DNA of 64,000 nucleotides from the NCBI GenBank assembly GCA_020536535.1, contig JAHLWZ010000359.1, positions 1-64,000 of the forward strand. Direction: 5' to 3'. Of this stretch, positions 1-12,832 are shown piece by piece. The notes under the pieces were generated by a model, which saw only the letters and a program-made list of their open reading frames with translations, did not search any database and was not told the DNA's origin. The position numbers and the translations under genes were made by a program. The DNA is from Pelomyxa schiedti (lineage: Eukaryota; Evosea; Pelobiontida; Pelomyxidae). The stretch's first letter is position 1; the number at the start of each line of letters is the position of its first letter.

Positions 1-222
1 GTTGTGTGTGTTCCCTTCGGCGTTGTGTTTCCGATTGTGATGACTTGCCACCAGAATGAAGAACGGAAAAAAATGGTTTTTTTTTTTGACCACGTTGACA
101 GGGTTCTACAAAGTGTATCCCGTAGCTTGTTGCATTTTGTGTCACTGATAAGGTTCTGACTAGCTCAGTATCCGTATGCATCCTAGTCGAGTCGAAAAAC
201 CGGGTGTCGGGGGAAAAAAAGT

Positions 223-295
223 TGGAGGTGGAGGGTTTCGATCCCCCTGCCTCTCGTATGCAAAACGAGCGCTCTACCAATTGAGCTACACCCCC
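223..295 (-). tRNA. tRNA-Ala (anticodon TGC)
   Basis: On the minus strand the sequence folds as a complete intronless cloverleaf of 72 bases plus discriminator. The acceptor stem is GGGGGTG against CACCTCC, so base 3 is G and base 70 is U, the classical alanine identity pair, and the discriminator is A. The D-arm reads TAGCTCAATTGG and the T-arm contains GATCGAAACC. The seven-base anticodon loop TTTGCAT sits on a CTCGT/ACGAG stem and gives anticodon TGC. The acceptor and anticodon stems pair fully apart from the G-U. It lies about 200 bases upstream of the helicase gene, on the opposite strand. Confidence 0.95.
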
Positions 296-503
296 TTCAC
301 AAGTGAACAATCCCGACAAGGGCATTTGAACCATCAAAAACCCATTTACAACGGTGTAATTCTACGATACGGTCAAAACAGAGAACTCTGCTAAACTTGG
401 TGGGACTTTGGTATTTGAAAAGGAAAAGGGAAAGTGTTACAGACATCAAAGTGCGAACAGAAACACTTTTTTTCCCCTCACCACACAACCCTTGCTTTGT
501 ATC

Positions 504-3500
504 ATGGCCTGGCAGTCTTGTGACTTCCCGAATCTCGCCGAATCCAAGAGGCTCGCGAAACATGGCAAGAAGGAACCCCATCAAGCACGACCACCACACC
601 CCGACCGCTCGTCATGGTGGTCCGACGACGACGACGACGACTACATAGTGGTGGACCCCTCTGTCTTCGACATGTACGGCGGCGGGCCCCCCAGCACCAC
701 CACCAAGAGCCACCGTCGCTCCACCACCACCTCCACCACCACCACTAGTGCAGGAAAGCAGAAGCATAAGCAGAAGCAGAAGCAGCACCGCGGCGGCGCG
801 GGGCCCCCGCCGCCCGTGCTGGGCGACTACCTGTGCGCCCCCGCCGCGCCCCCGGCTCGCTCCCCGCCCTCCCGCGCGGTCGACGACTACCTCCTTTCGT
901 TCCGCCCCCCGGCTGCCTTTGCGCCGTCTCGCTCCGGTGCCTCCACCGAGCCCCAGGACTCGCCGTACCCGCGCGCCTCGGCCTCGCCGCCTCCCCCGCC
1001 GTCGGCTTCCTCCGAGACTAGGCCCGCCGTGCAAGCCAATCAGGGGCACAAACCAAACTGCTGCGGGGGAGGAGGAGGCGGCGGGAAGGCCGCCGTGAAT
1101 AAGAACAAGCAGAAGCTGATGCTCGCAATTGAGGAATCCAAGCACCGGGGCCAGCGCTCCTGTGATTTCGCGCCGGTCGTCGCCCCCAGCAAGAAGAAGG
1201 CACAGCCACAACAGAGTGGGAAGACCAAGGACGAGAAGACCAAGTTGAAGACGAAAAAGGGGGGACCACCTCTTTCTTCTTCTTCTTCTTCTTCTTTTTC
1301 TTCTCCCCCTCCTTCTTCTATTCCTCCTCTTGTGGAGCCCATTGTGGGAGGTAGGAGTGCTTCTGTGGTTCCATCATCTGATCGCCGCTTGCATGTCCCA
1401 TGTAAGTCCTCCACGACTTGTTCTAGTTCTGAGGCTGTTTCTGCTGGGTCTTTGGCTGGCAGAGCTGATACCCATACAACAGGCACTCACATTGAAGGAC
1501 CTTCTGTGCAATCTGATCGAACCTTACATAGTACTGCTGCGAAGGCTCCGACAATCCCGGCTGAAACGGAGGTGGAAAGGCTACCCTCATATGCCAACAG
1601 CATTGCCGAGGAGCTACCTCCCTTGCATAGTGAAGTCATTCCCCAAAGTGCACCATCTCTCCAGAAGTATTCTGCAGTTGTCTCAAGGTCACCAGTACCT
1701 TCACTCCAGTACTCTTCTCTCAAGATCTACAAATATAATAACTGTGTAAGTAGGGCTCATGTGGCCCCTACTGGAACCTGGCCCTCTACTTCTGCCACAC
1801 ATTATGCCAATGTCTCCTTTACGTATTTTACACAACTATCCATGTCATGCAATTTTTCTGATGGTAAACCTCTGGATTCCTTGATCTTAAATCTAAGGTA
1901 TTTTGTATCCCCACATTCATCTACTGACCTAGTGCGAACCAAAGGCGCGACCCCTCTTACATCAACAAAATTCCCCCCATTCATATCACTGAATTCAAGG
2001 GCCAGTGGTACAGCTTAGACAACCGCCGACTGTGTGTTTCACATAGTGATTAATCATCTCAACCTCTACAAATAAAGGTATTGCTACAAGACAGCAAATA
2101 TTCCCTACGTTCCAGCAATTGTAGTGCCAGTTACTGATAAATTTTTCAACAGAATTATTCAACCTACCCATTTGGTATTTATTTCCCAGAAATGCCCTCT
2201 TTAACAAGTTGAAGGATTCTATTGCAATCCGAGACCATCACTCAAAGCCTACCTATTATTTGCCCCCTAGCTGTTCCTCATTGCATTGGATTTTGTCCCT
2301 GAATCTAGATGACACGTTGCTATCTAAATTCAGTTACAGTCTAATTCAAAACAGAAAACAGTTCCTGCACAAAATCGAACACCTTGACCTTGACTTTTCT
2401 TGTATTGAAATCTATTCATCCCAATGGTTTTGGATTTTCGCTGAGGAATGTAGAACAGTACTTGTGTGTACATTACCTTAGCTGCTTATCTAATATTGTT
2501 CTCTCCAGAGTGATGCTGCAGCACATCTCCAAGAATGGTGTAACATTCAAGTTACAGAATTGCATGTGCCAAAGGCATCAAACCCATTCTATCGCATTGT
2601 ATTTCAAGGGGATTATGATTTGCATCCATCAGATTTTGTTATCGTAAGAAACCCGATTCACCTCGACCTTCAATTACATGGAAATGTTGTACACGTTCCA
2701 CCCAATGGAAAGGACATCCTCGATCAGAGGGAGCATTCCGATGAGTATGAAATCGCTTTCATTGCGGCTGATGTACACCCTTTCCTTGGTGTGACTCTTG
2801 TCCTTTCTTTTAGTTTTTTTTTTTTTTTTGGACAGGTTAACCAATGCTCCCAGATTGCAAGAAATTTCCTCAGACATGGTGCATAGCACGGGTAACAAGT
2901 ATTTCACCTTTCAGGAGGGTTTTTGAAGCTCTGTCCAATTTACATTCCCATGGATTCGCTGCCCTGGAGAGCACAATTCTTGCCCACATTCTCCATCCAT
3001 CAACTTACAATGATGTTCCCTGCAGCAACCTTTTAAATGAGAATATCTGTAGCACTGCATTATACGAGTATTTAAATACTAAATTCAACTCCTCACAATT
3101 CGAGGCAATCAAGTATGCGTCCTGCCTTGAACCCGTAGCAATTATTCAAGGTAGGATAGAGAAATATGTGTGATGTAACTCTTTTAAGGGCCTCCCGGAA
3201 CTGGGAAGACGACAACGATCATTGGCTTGCTTTCAGTGCTCCTTGCACGCAACGAACGAGTTGTTCTGTGCTCACCCTCCAACATTGCTGTAGATGATGT
3301 TGCCATCAAAATTCTCAGTGGCCACACTCCTATTATTGGGGCTAATGGGAGCCCCACTGATGTTTCTATGGTCATGATTGGTAGTGAGGACAACAAAGAC
3401 CTAGACAGTCCAGTAGGCACAGTGTTTCTTGATTATGTTATCAGGGTTTTATGGAGTTTCTTTCAAAGTCTGTGCCGTGCATGTGAAGACCTTACTTCCT

Positions 3501-6500
3501 TGTCAACAATCAGTGGCCCTATAGATTCTGACCACCCACGCCTCATTGCTGCATCTTCATTGTTGAAACAATGCCACAGTACAGCAATTAAATTCAGGAG
3601 GCACTTTAGCGGGACACTAACCAACTGGCTGGCACAGCTTCAAACATTGGAGTCTGTTTGTGAAAGTCTGAAAAGTACCAAAGACCCTCTCACTATATCT
3701 GAGTTAGTGAGCAAATGTTCCCTCACCCTTCAGTATATTAACGCAAGGGATATCTTAATTGGAGTCAAGGACAACCTCCTTAGCTCACAACTTGTTCTGA
3801 GCACATTGAATAGTGCCGGATCCTGGGACTTCAGAAATGTCTCTTCCTCTCAACCTTTTGACACAGTAATCGTTGATGAGTGTGGCCAAAGTTTGGAACC
3901 TGAAATCATGCTCCCCTTACGTTTTGTGGCCCGCCGATTGGTACTTGTAGGCGATTGGAAGCAGCTGCCCACACTTGTTGAGAGTGAATTAGCTAAGTGT
4001 GTGTCTGTGCTTTTTTGTTTTCCCTACTCATACCATTTAATCTGCAGGGGATCAAACTATGATAGATCCATGATAGAAAGAATGGTGGAAGGGGGCCATC
4101 ATTACCGTAAGCTCACTACTCAATACAGAATGCATCCTCTTATTAGTGCCTTTGCTTCTGAGTGAGAAACTGCCTTTCTCTACTCTCACATTAATTTAAA
4201 AATTCTAGACAATTCTATGAAAAACAAATCGTGGACTCTCCTTGCTGTCTTACTGAGAGAAGTAGACCATGGCACACAGAAGAAATGTTTGGGCCACTGA
4301 AATTTTTCCATGTTGATGGAGTAGAAACTCGCAACCCACTGACCCAATCACTCTCAAATAGCTATGAGTCTCACTTTATCAAGTACCTTTCAAAACTGTT
4401 TTTCAAGCAGCACCCAAAGGAAGAGCTCACAATGGGAGTTATCACCCCTTACTCTGCACAATGTTGCGAATTGCGATTGTTGCTCTCTGAATTGAGTTAC
4501 CAAGTTGAGGTCAATACAGTTGATGGTTTCCAAGGAAGAGAGAGAGACGTTGTCATTGTCAGCACAGTTCGGAGCAATGATTGTGGCTCCCTGGGTTTCC
4601 TGAAGGACTTCAGAAGGCTAAACGTTGCCCTTACTCGTGCAAGGCTTGCTCTATGGGTTGTTGGGAACGCCTGCACACTAAGGCAACACCCTGTTTGGAA
4701 TGCCTTCATTGTCTTTGCAAGAGATCATGACTCATATATCGATGTCAGAAGTTACAATATTCCGATGCAACTTCGCGTTACTTTAGGGTATCTGTCCCCT
4801 GCTGATCTGAAGCATTTCAATGGCCCTTGGGTGTAAGTCATCTTTTTTTCCCCTCCTATTCTTCTCACTTGTATCCATAGAATGCACGCTCGCGATCAGT
4901 TCTATCGTGACTTAAGGCAATTAAATGAGGTTCAAAGAACGACAGTTGGCTTACATCTACAACAACTCTGCCAAGGGAGGTGGCCAAAACATCCTGTGAG
5001 CCTTCCCCCTAGCATCAGGCCGCTGCAACTTAACTCCATTATCCACCTCACACATACATGTGGCAAGATACTTGTCTGGTGTATTGATGTTGAGGTCAGT
5101 GAGACAGAAGGTGCCTGGCAAATAATTTCTGTTTTTGGAATTGTTGCCAAAGATTGTGTGGAAAAGGCTGTTATTAGCCTTCAGGCAATGATATTAGATG
5201 ATGGAAGAAGATCAGGCATGCGTTTGAAATTAAGAAAAACTCCCCCTTATGAGGTGCCTTCCATTGGATCTCGAAAGATGAACATGCTTCCTCAGCGATG
5301 GGATACTAACCAACTTGCTTTGGAACAAGCTGAGTACCAAAAGCATCCTTTAAAACTGGACAGACAACCAACAGACCCAGACATCACCTCGAAGGAAGTC
5401 TCTGTGTATAAGTACTTCAAAGTGGATACAGAGTTTATCACTTCAATTCTGGAGGGTGCCTTGCAAGACCTGCCAATGTCACTCAGCGTTAAAGAACGGG
5501 AACTCGTTTCACGTGATGGGCCAATTGTGGTGTGTGGTCGATCAGGCACTGGAAAGACAACGGTGTTGCTGTACAGAATGCTTATGTATGAACTACAATC
5601 ACCTGAGCTTCATCCACGTCAGATTTTTGTGACGGTTTCACCTTCTCTCTGTGCACATGCTCAAAATGAGCTGCAAACCCTATTAATGAAGCATAACGGC
5701 ACAACAGCAGACATGGGCTCACAGAGTGCAATCCAAGACCTCTCATTTGAAGAACTTGAAAAGGGAATTTCTCTCTTGGCACTTCCAGAATCCATCAAAG
5801 AATTACAGCCTTCCAATTTCCCGCTTTTTGTCACTTACAGAAAACTTCTTACAATGATTGATGCGGCTTTGCCCAGGCCCTTCAGATCGGTAATTGACAA
5901 GAACACACCTTTGTGGTGTGACGAAGTTGGCGCCCCACTAGCAGATCTTTTACATCAGAACAGTAAACACCTTAGCACACCAGAGACCAACTATATTGCT
6001 GATCAGTCAATTGTGGAACTGCTTAAAAATGAAGCTGGCAATGCATCTATAACATCACCATTCGCGGCGAAAGTGATGATGGCAACCACAACCACTAGTA
6101 CAAGAAAATTTGAAATTCAAGAGGTGGACTTCACTCGATTTTCACAGGAGTACTGGGTTCATTTCGACCAGAATCTCACGGCAGGCCTTGATTCAGTAAG
6201 TGTTTTGTCTTCAACTCTATTTCTTAAATCCACAAGGCCACGGTGTGGATTGAAATTCAAAGTGCGATCAAGGGAAATGTTCTATCTATCTTACCCACTA
6301 AAAAGAGCCTCACACTAGAACAATACTGTGAAATGTGTTCTCGGAGAGTAGCAACCATTAAAGATCCAACAAAAGTCTACAAATTATTTTTAAAATATGA
6401 AAAGGAGAAGGGACTGCAAAAAGGTTGGGATATGGCTGACTTCACTTTACATGTCTATCAGTCCCTGCAAATAAATCCCCTTGCTCTCCCACACATTGAT

Positions 6501-9500
6501 TTTGTGTACATCGATGAAGTACAAGACTGCAACATGGCTCAGCTTGCTCTGCTTAAATTCATTTGCCCACAGCCAAGTGGCTATTCATTGGTTGGAGACA
6601 CAGCCCAGACTATACATCAAGGAGTCAATTTTCATTTTGAAGCTGTATGTTTTTGATAATTTCATTCATATATTTATAATAGCTGTCAGCTGAAGGACAT
6701 GTTCTTTGAGATTATGGTTGGTAAAAATGCAAGGAACGTTCCACAAGTACTATTCCTTGCTCGGAATTACCGGACTCATGCTGGAATATGCAGACTGGCC
6801 AATGTTATCACTGAAACAATCATCCGATTCTTCCCAAATTCCATTGATAAGCTCCCCCCAGAAAGTGCTCCAGGTTCTGGAAACCTCAGACCAATTTTTC
6901 TGCGAGGGGGCATCTCTGCAGGAACATTATCCCAGCTATTTCGGTTTGGGAGGAAAGACCCTCAGATATCCTTTGGTGCGGGGCAAGTGATGCTTGTCCG
7001 CAATCAAGAAGCGAAAAAGAATATGCTGGAGCAGGTAGAATCAGGCCTGGTGCTTACAATATTGGAAGCAAAGGGCTTAGAGTTCAATCACGTGTTACTT
7101 GTAAATTTCTGGCATGATTCTATTGCCAAACACAAGTGGCGAACCCTTGTTAGTATCCTGAAAAATGAAGAAAAACCCACAATGGTGGACGACAAACTCC
7201 TCATTCTCTGTTCAGAACTTAAGCACTTATATACTGCGATTACAAGAGCACGGAGATTATTGGTAATGGTGGATGACTTCTATGAAGAGCAACATATGTT
7301 TGCAGACTACCTTGCGCAACAAGAAGTCATTTCCCTACAGGATACACTGACTTCAGACCAAATGGACCAACTAGCATCAGAGTCACACACTTCTCCAGAG
7401 GAATGGAAGAACACTGCTTTCAAAATGATGACAAAGGGAATGTATACTGAAGCTGCCTCCTGTTTTCATTTTGCTGGGGATGTTCGTGGAGAGCACAAAG
7501 CGATATCTATGAAGTTAGTAAAAGAGGGCAAGTCAAGTGGAGATGGAGCAGTACGCAAGGAGAAGTTTCTTTTGGCTGCGCAGAATTGCCTCTTGGCTGG
7601 TGATCAAAAAGGTCAAGCAAAGTGTTTCGAGCTGGCTGAAGAGTATCTGGAAGCAGTAGAAGTTTATAAGGCATTAAATGACACCCCAAGTGCAGTCACA
7701 TGTCTGATATCAGCTCACAGACCAGATTTGGCTTTTGAGCTACAAATAAAAACAAGCAAGGACGAGGCACTGGATATTGCTATTTACTTTTGTGCGCAGT
7801 CCTCTCAGAAACTCCCAAAGAAAGAACATATTGATGCACTAAGGAAGAAAGCACTTGATGCAATCAAAGCCACCCCAGATCTAGTTACCCTCAAGCCAGA
7901 ATACAAGAGATTCGTCCGAAATTCAGCCCTACTATTCAAGACCATAAGATCCATGGAGGACATGCAGTTGACATTGTTGTTACTGTCAGACACTGAAAGA
8001 ATACAATTTTTAATACGTTACAACCACACTGAATTAATAATACAAGAGTATTTGCGTCAAGGGAAGGAAGTTGAGGCAGCAGAACTCCTCTCTAGCCAAA
8101 TGAAGTATGAAGAAGCTGGCAAATTATTTGACCGCGCAGCTCAAAAAGCTAGTGCTAGTCCTACCCAAAGGCAGGCATCGAGTGTCCGGGCAGCCAAATG
8201 CTTCTTCTATGCCTCATACATTGGACGAGGATGCAAGAAAAATGCACTACAGAAAGCTTATGAATTGGCCTCAAAAACCACAAATAGAGGGTTTGCTTGT
8301 GAATTAAAAATGAGACTTTTCCAACTTGAGGAGTTACCACCCACAATGGATTTTGAAAAACAAGTCACTGAAGAATTCCCACGGAATGTATTACTGCAAA
8401 AACTTCTCTCTGACTTGTCTCTCTCTTCTGCACTTAAACAGTGCTGCAAAGGAATTTCATTTGAAAAAAGAATTCAGATACTTACAAAATGGGGTTTTAA
8501 TACTGTGGAATTAATTCAGTGTGCGCATCAGTGGCACAGTCTTGCTCCTGTCTATGGTGAAAACAAGTCTTATCTGAGGGAGACTTTACAAGACTATTAT
8601 ATGGTTCATCAATGCCCCGATGGCACTATGAAACTCACGGATCTTTCTTGGTTGCCAGTTCCTATGTATTGTGAGTCATCTTTTCTCAGAAGCAGTCGTG
8701 AGTTTGCCCAAGCTGCTTGCATCTCTCTGCACACAGGTCTTAATCTATTGAGTGCGTTCTTAAAGCATGTCTTTGATTCTGAAAAGGTTGTAACACTGGC
8801 AAATCTCACTGAAGCGCTCTCTGCTCTTTGTGCGGTACATGACATTTATCTAGCAATTGTCAATGCGACTAACAATGATCTGTTTTGTACTCAACTGATC
8901 TCTGGTTTGAGTCAAGGTATGTCATCCTGGTACCAGAAATTGATCTCAGATGTTATCGAGCTCTTATTAGCATCCCCAACAAGGACTATATTGTCTCCCT
9001 TACATCACCATCATCTCGTTGAGTATGCCATGATGAAACTATGGAGTACTCAATACCCGTACCAACAAATTAAAGGATTCCGCCTTGCCCTTGAACTGCA
9101 GGCTGGAGATATACTTAGCAAGTGGAATCTCTCTGCTCCCGGGCCAGAGGGGCAAGCATTGAGCTACTTTGCTCTTGCCAATTCTACCAATGGTGATAGT
9201 TTTTGGTACAGTGGTGTGAACCAGATGATCACATATCTTGGACGCAAACTTTCTTGTCCTGACTTGGATTGTCGGGATTGGTTAGCACTCACAGAGATGG
9301 TTCTAGGTTGTACTGTAGGTGCCACAAACTGGTTTCTTGTACCTCCTAAGTGGTATGCGAAAGTGATGAAAGCTAAAGGACCCACTCCCTTATTCCGTAT
9401 CCCCCTGCAGTCTCGGTCTCAACTTATTTTTGGCATAATTTCCCTCTGTGGAGTTATTATTAATAATAGTGCTGCATATGAAAGATGGATAAGCGCCAGG

Positions 9501-10581
9501 CATTCGAAGCAATTCTGGTTCGATATAATATTCGCTTTGCTTATTGCTATTATTAATCTGCCTCTCCGGGAGAATTTCATACGCCAGCAGTGTCAACAAC
9601 TACTTCAACATCCCGGTGTGATGCAAAGATGCTGGCAGTTTCCCGCCCTTCACCAGTGCATTCAGCAGAGTTTCCGTTTTTCATTCTCTGCGCACGCCCT
9701 ATTCCGTTTCTTCCTTCAATCCACGTGGGATCTCTCTGACCCACTGGTTCAAATTGTTCGCCCGGAACCTCCTATACTACGGGTTACGCATTTTCAAAAT
9801 ATAAGAAGAGTTGAGTGGCGTCAAGAAGAACCTGTGGAATCAATATTACCAACTGTGAAAACTCCAGCACAGTCGAGTGCGAATACAACCCCCTCCAATA
9901 AGCCGCAACTCGCAACTGAAATAGCGACTGACCCTATTGTAACTCCTGGTAAGGACGAGGAACCACCTGCTGTAGAAATGTATGAAGACGATGAAGAGGA
10001 GCAGCCTTTACCAACTGAAACAAATATCCCAGAAGTGGCAATCAAACCGTGGATCAAGAAGAAAATCTTGTCGTGGTACCTGCATACAAAGAAGAGACTG
10101 GAAGAGGTTGAGAAATGGACTGAAGAAGAGAAACTGGAACACCAGCTTAATGAAATGCTGTGCTCGCGGCTGTCAGAATCCTCCGGCAGCGGGATCACAG
10201 CAGACCAAGTGGTTGCTGTTGGACTCTATACCAAGGAGTTAGTAAGAGCGCAGAAGCTGAAAGATTCCCTTTTCAGCAAGGCCAATGAGCTGAATGATAT
10301 CGTTCGGAAATTGGAGGTACGGCCAGTTGTAAAAGAAATTGTATCCTAACTCAATAATACCGAAAAAGAATGACGAAGAAAATCTGCCCTCAATTAAGCA
10401 ACTCGAAATTCTGGATGAACACCTGGAACTCCTTGATGGTGCCAAGGCTATTGCTTCCGAGCTATCAACCACCAATGAAAAGCACTATGATATCCCAATG
10501 GAATGGCTTTCAAGGATTACCTCCCAAGCACAAACAACCCTCGAGAAGGTGAAAAAGGCTATCACCCATCATCGTGTATAA
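504..10581 (+). CDS. Giant ParB-like / UPF1-type helicase / UvrD (TRANK1)-type helicase fusion protein
   Basis: Proposed exons are 504-1897, 1933-2031, 2078-2174, 2209-2463, 2509-2788, 2854-3150, 3189-3996, 4048-4161, 4209-4832, 4881-6195, 6237-6644, 6690-10316 and 10369-10581. They join in frame to about 3,176 residues. The start is the ATG at 504 (MAWQS). Residues 1-430 are low complexity (Asp, His, Pro and Ser runs). A ParB/sulfiredoxin-like domain follows (about 440-570; FSDGKPL, SLDNRRLY). Next is an SF1B helicase (about 615-1320) with Walker A GPPGTGKTTT, DECGQ, QYRMHP and a VDGFQGRERD..ALTRAR end, as in UPF1. Then comes an SF1A UvrD-like helicase (about 1530-2160) with CGRSGTGKTT, YIDEVQD, GDTAQTI and TAITRARR, closest to TRANK1, followed by TPR-like helices, a long helical region and a charged coiled-coil end. 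A role in RNA or DNA surveillance is inferred. The exon joins in 1898-2208 are the least certain. Confidence 0.85.
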
Positions 10582-10586
10582 AAAGT

Positions 10587-10592
10587 AATAAA
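10587..10592 (+). terminator. Poly(A) signal of the giant helicase gene
   Basis: AATAAA lies six bases after the stop codon of the helicase gene, leaving a very short 3' UTR and about 165 bases before the next start codon. Similar close signals follow the legumain, U-box/GNAT and EF-hand genes. Confidence 0.5.
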
Positions 10593-10756
10593 AGTTTCAT
10601 GTTCGGCCAAGGAGTTTGTCCCATCATACGAAAGGTATGATGTAGAACAAAAAAAGCCGCCCGATTCCCGTGGTGCGCTACCTTTCCGGCAGTTCTAATT
10701 GGTTCGTTACACGAACAGTTTTCGGGTGTAATTTCCCAATTCGCTTTGAAAAACAA

Positions 10757-12832
10757 ATGGGTGACGACGGGGGACCAACAGGGCTCAGTGATCAAACGCC
10801 AACAAAAAGGAGGGAAACATTGGAAGATACGCCCTTGGGAAGAATTGTGAGTGCCACAATTCACTTCTTGCCACTCTGTGATTGGCGGTTCTTTTATTTG
10901 TCTCCCAAACCATAGGGATATACCCAACTCAACACAACATATTTGTTATACAGACACTTGGTGAAGGGATATCTGTTGGGTTGATGCCTGGCGTTGATGT
11001 TATCAAAGGACTTACACAAATTGGGGAGGTAGTTGCAATAAAGAGGTTCCCTCTTCGTGCCTTCGAATCTGTCTTGGATCGAACAAAGGTCTTAGTTCCC
11101 GTATCTCCTTTCCTCTTCCTTATCTGACACAGAATGAAGTGCACGCACTTGGCAATCTCTCGAATCCCCATATTGTTCATATGCTCGGCATGCATCAAGA
11201 TACAAAATTTCTTTATGTCATTCAAGAGTGTGTTCACGATATTATGAAACTACACTGACTTCCTCACCAACTCCCCTTGTCAGTTATGCTGAAAATGGGT
11301 CTCTCCTAGATTTGGTGTGTGAATTTGGATCCTTGCCTGAATCATTGTCTACAGGCTTCATATATCAAGTAGCTATTCCCACTATTCTCATTCCCAATAC
11401 AAACAATAAAAAAAAATCATAAACAAATATTAAAACCTTGTAGGCGTTGGTTGGACTGCAGTACTTGCACTCACAAAATGTTGTTCATAGGTTTCTTTCC
11501 ATTTTGCAGAGAAATTTTAACGGTTAATTAGGAATCTTAAAGTACTTCTTTTTTTTCCCTGGTGTTTCTAATGTGTACTGTACACATGGTAGGCAGCCAA
11601 TGTTCTTGTCACGAAGGTATATTTACCTTCCAATAATTCGAAACGTGATTTCAGTCTCATGTAGTCAGACAGGAACAGTGAAGTTATGTGATTTCTCTGT
11701 TTCATCATTATGGCACCAAGCTATTGGACTGGTGGAACTTCCTCATTGGAGTATGCATGGATTTTTTTCCTTTTTTTTTTTTTTTTGCTTTTTACAAGCT
11801 CCTAGAGGCACCGGAAGTTCTAATTGGTGCTGAGTGCACACCTGCCTGTGATATATGGTAGTAAAAACACCATTTTCCTCCAACTTATTCTTGCAGGAGT
11901 CTTGGTTGTACATTAATAGAGCTATTAACTGGCGCCCCCCCTTTTCCTGAGTAAGGCAGTTACCTGCACCTTCTCTTTGTAATATTGGCATAAAACAGTT
12001 TGGATGGAGAGGCTGCTGTACATAGTATTCTTCATCGTGAGATTCCATTACCGGATTGTTCTGAAGTGTGATCTTTGTTTTCATTATGATAGCATAAAGT
12101 CTGATTGTGTCAGGAAATTCGGCAAGTCCTCAGAAGTTGCCTTAGTAAAGCACCAGCGGAACGTGCAACATCCAGCGCACTGCTGAGAAATCCTCTTTTC
12201 CGAAACTACTCGAATCAACCTTCTGTATGAACACGAATATCTTTCCAGCCTAAATGACATTTTCAGGCTGACTATCATAGTGTGCGGCGGTCCATAGGAG
12301 AATTCAATCGCGGCAGAGGCTCACAAATCCTCAGCAGTCCTCTTTCACCCAACCGGAGAGTACCTGCACAAGATCTTGCCCGTGCCAAGCAAAACGTTGT
12401 CACAGTCGAGACAGAATTACATAAGAAAGAGCTGGAGTACAACACACTATTAGAAAAGCAGAAGGCTCTGCAGGTTTTTATTCTCTCAGCACCTCTTTTC
12501 TCTCATTGTTCAAGACAAGATTAGATGAAATTTCCAACCACTACTCATGGACTAAACTGGGTGCTTCTACTGTTTTCCGCAAACTGAAAAGCATGGACTA
12601 CATCAAGTAATTCCAGCAGCAAAGGAAAACCTCCAATACTCATTTGGCATCAAGAAATCCCACAAGAGAACAGAAAAAAATGATCGCTGACTGGGAGGAC
12701 TTGCTGGTCCAATACTTTTATAAAGCATTTCCAGAGCACGCGCCTCCTGAATTCCCCCGTGTATCTACTCTACTTTACACAAAACCAAAAAGGGATATAA
12801 CTCTTCACACAGACCACCCCCCTGACACTTGA
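10757..12832 (+). CDS. STE-like protein kinase, probably catalytically dead (HRN, DFS)
   Basis: The start is the ATG at 10757 (MGDDGGPTGL). The kinase domain is spread over many small exons. The glycine loop (TLGEGISV) follows an intron at 10847-10973; the ATP lysine is in VAIKRF and the helix C glutamate in NEVHAL (after intron 11089-11132). ENGSLLDLV, LQYLHSQNVVH, APEVL, DIWSLGCTLIELL and RATSSALLRNPLF follow. The overall pattern resembles Cdc7/SepH or MAP3K-type STE kinases. The catalytic loop reads HRNLKAANVL, so the catalytic Asp is Asn, and the metal loop reads CDFS instead of DFG. The Asn is encoded in a 10-base micro-exon (11532-11541). A Lys/Glu-rich tail with a short coiled coil ends at 12832. 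A scaffold or pseudokinase role is inferred. The kinase assignment is firm; loss of activity depends on the HRN splice reading. Confidence 0.8.

Noticed and set aside
408-503. Earlier in-frame start upstream of ATG 504 for the giant helicase gene
   Set aside because: The first in-frame codon is not followed by family-like sequence, and the segment looks like 5' UTR (GTGTTACAGACATC region); ATG 504 has a better context.
612-1211. Long minus-strand frame rich in Gly, Arg and Val
   Set aside because: It is the antisense of the GC-rich, low-complexity N-terminus of the helicase gene; no splice signals or family motifs.
1268-1322. CTT/TTC tract as a microsatellite feature of its own
   Set aside because: It encodes a poly-Ser run in frame inside exon 1; no evidence of separate function.
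2192-2210. ATG at 2192 as the start of a separate helicase gene
   Set aside because: It runs into a stop after six codons, and a 34-base intron (2175-2208) joins the upstream ParB-like frame to the helicase in phase.
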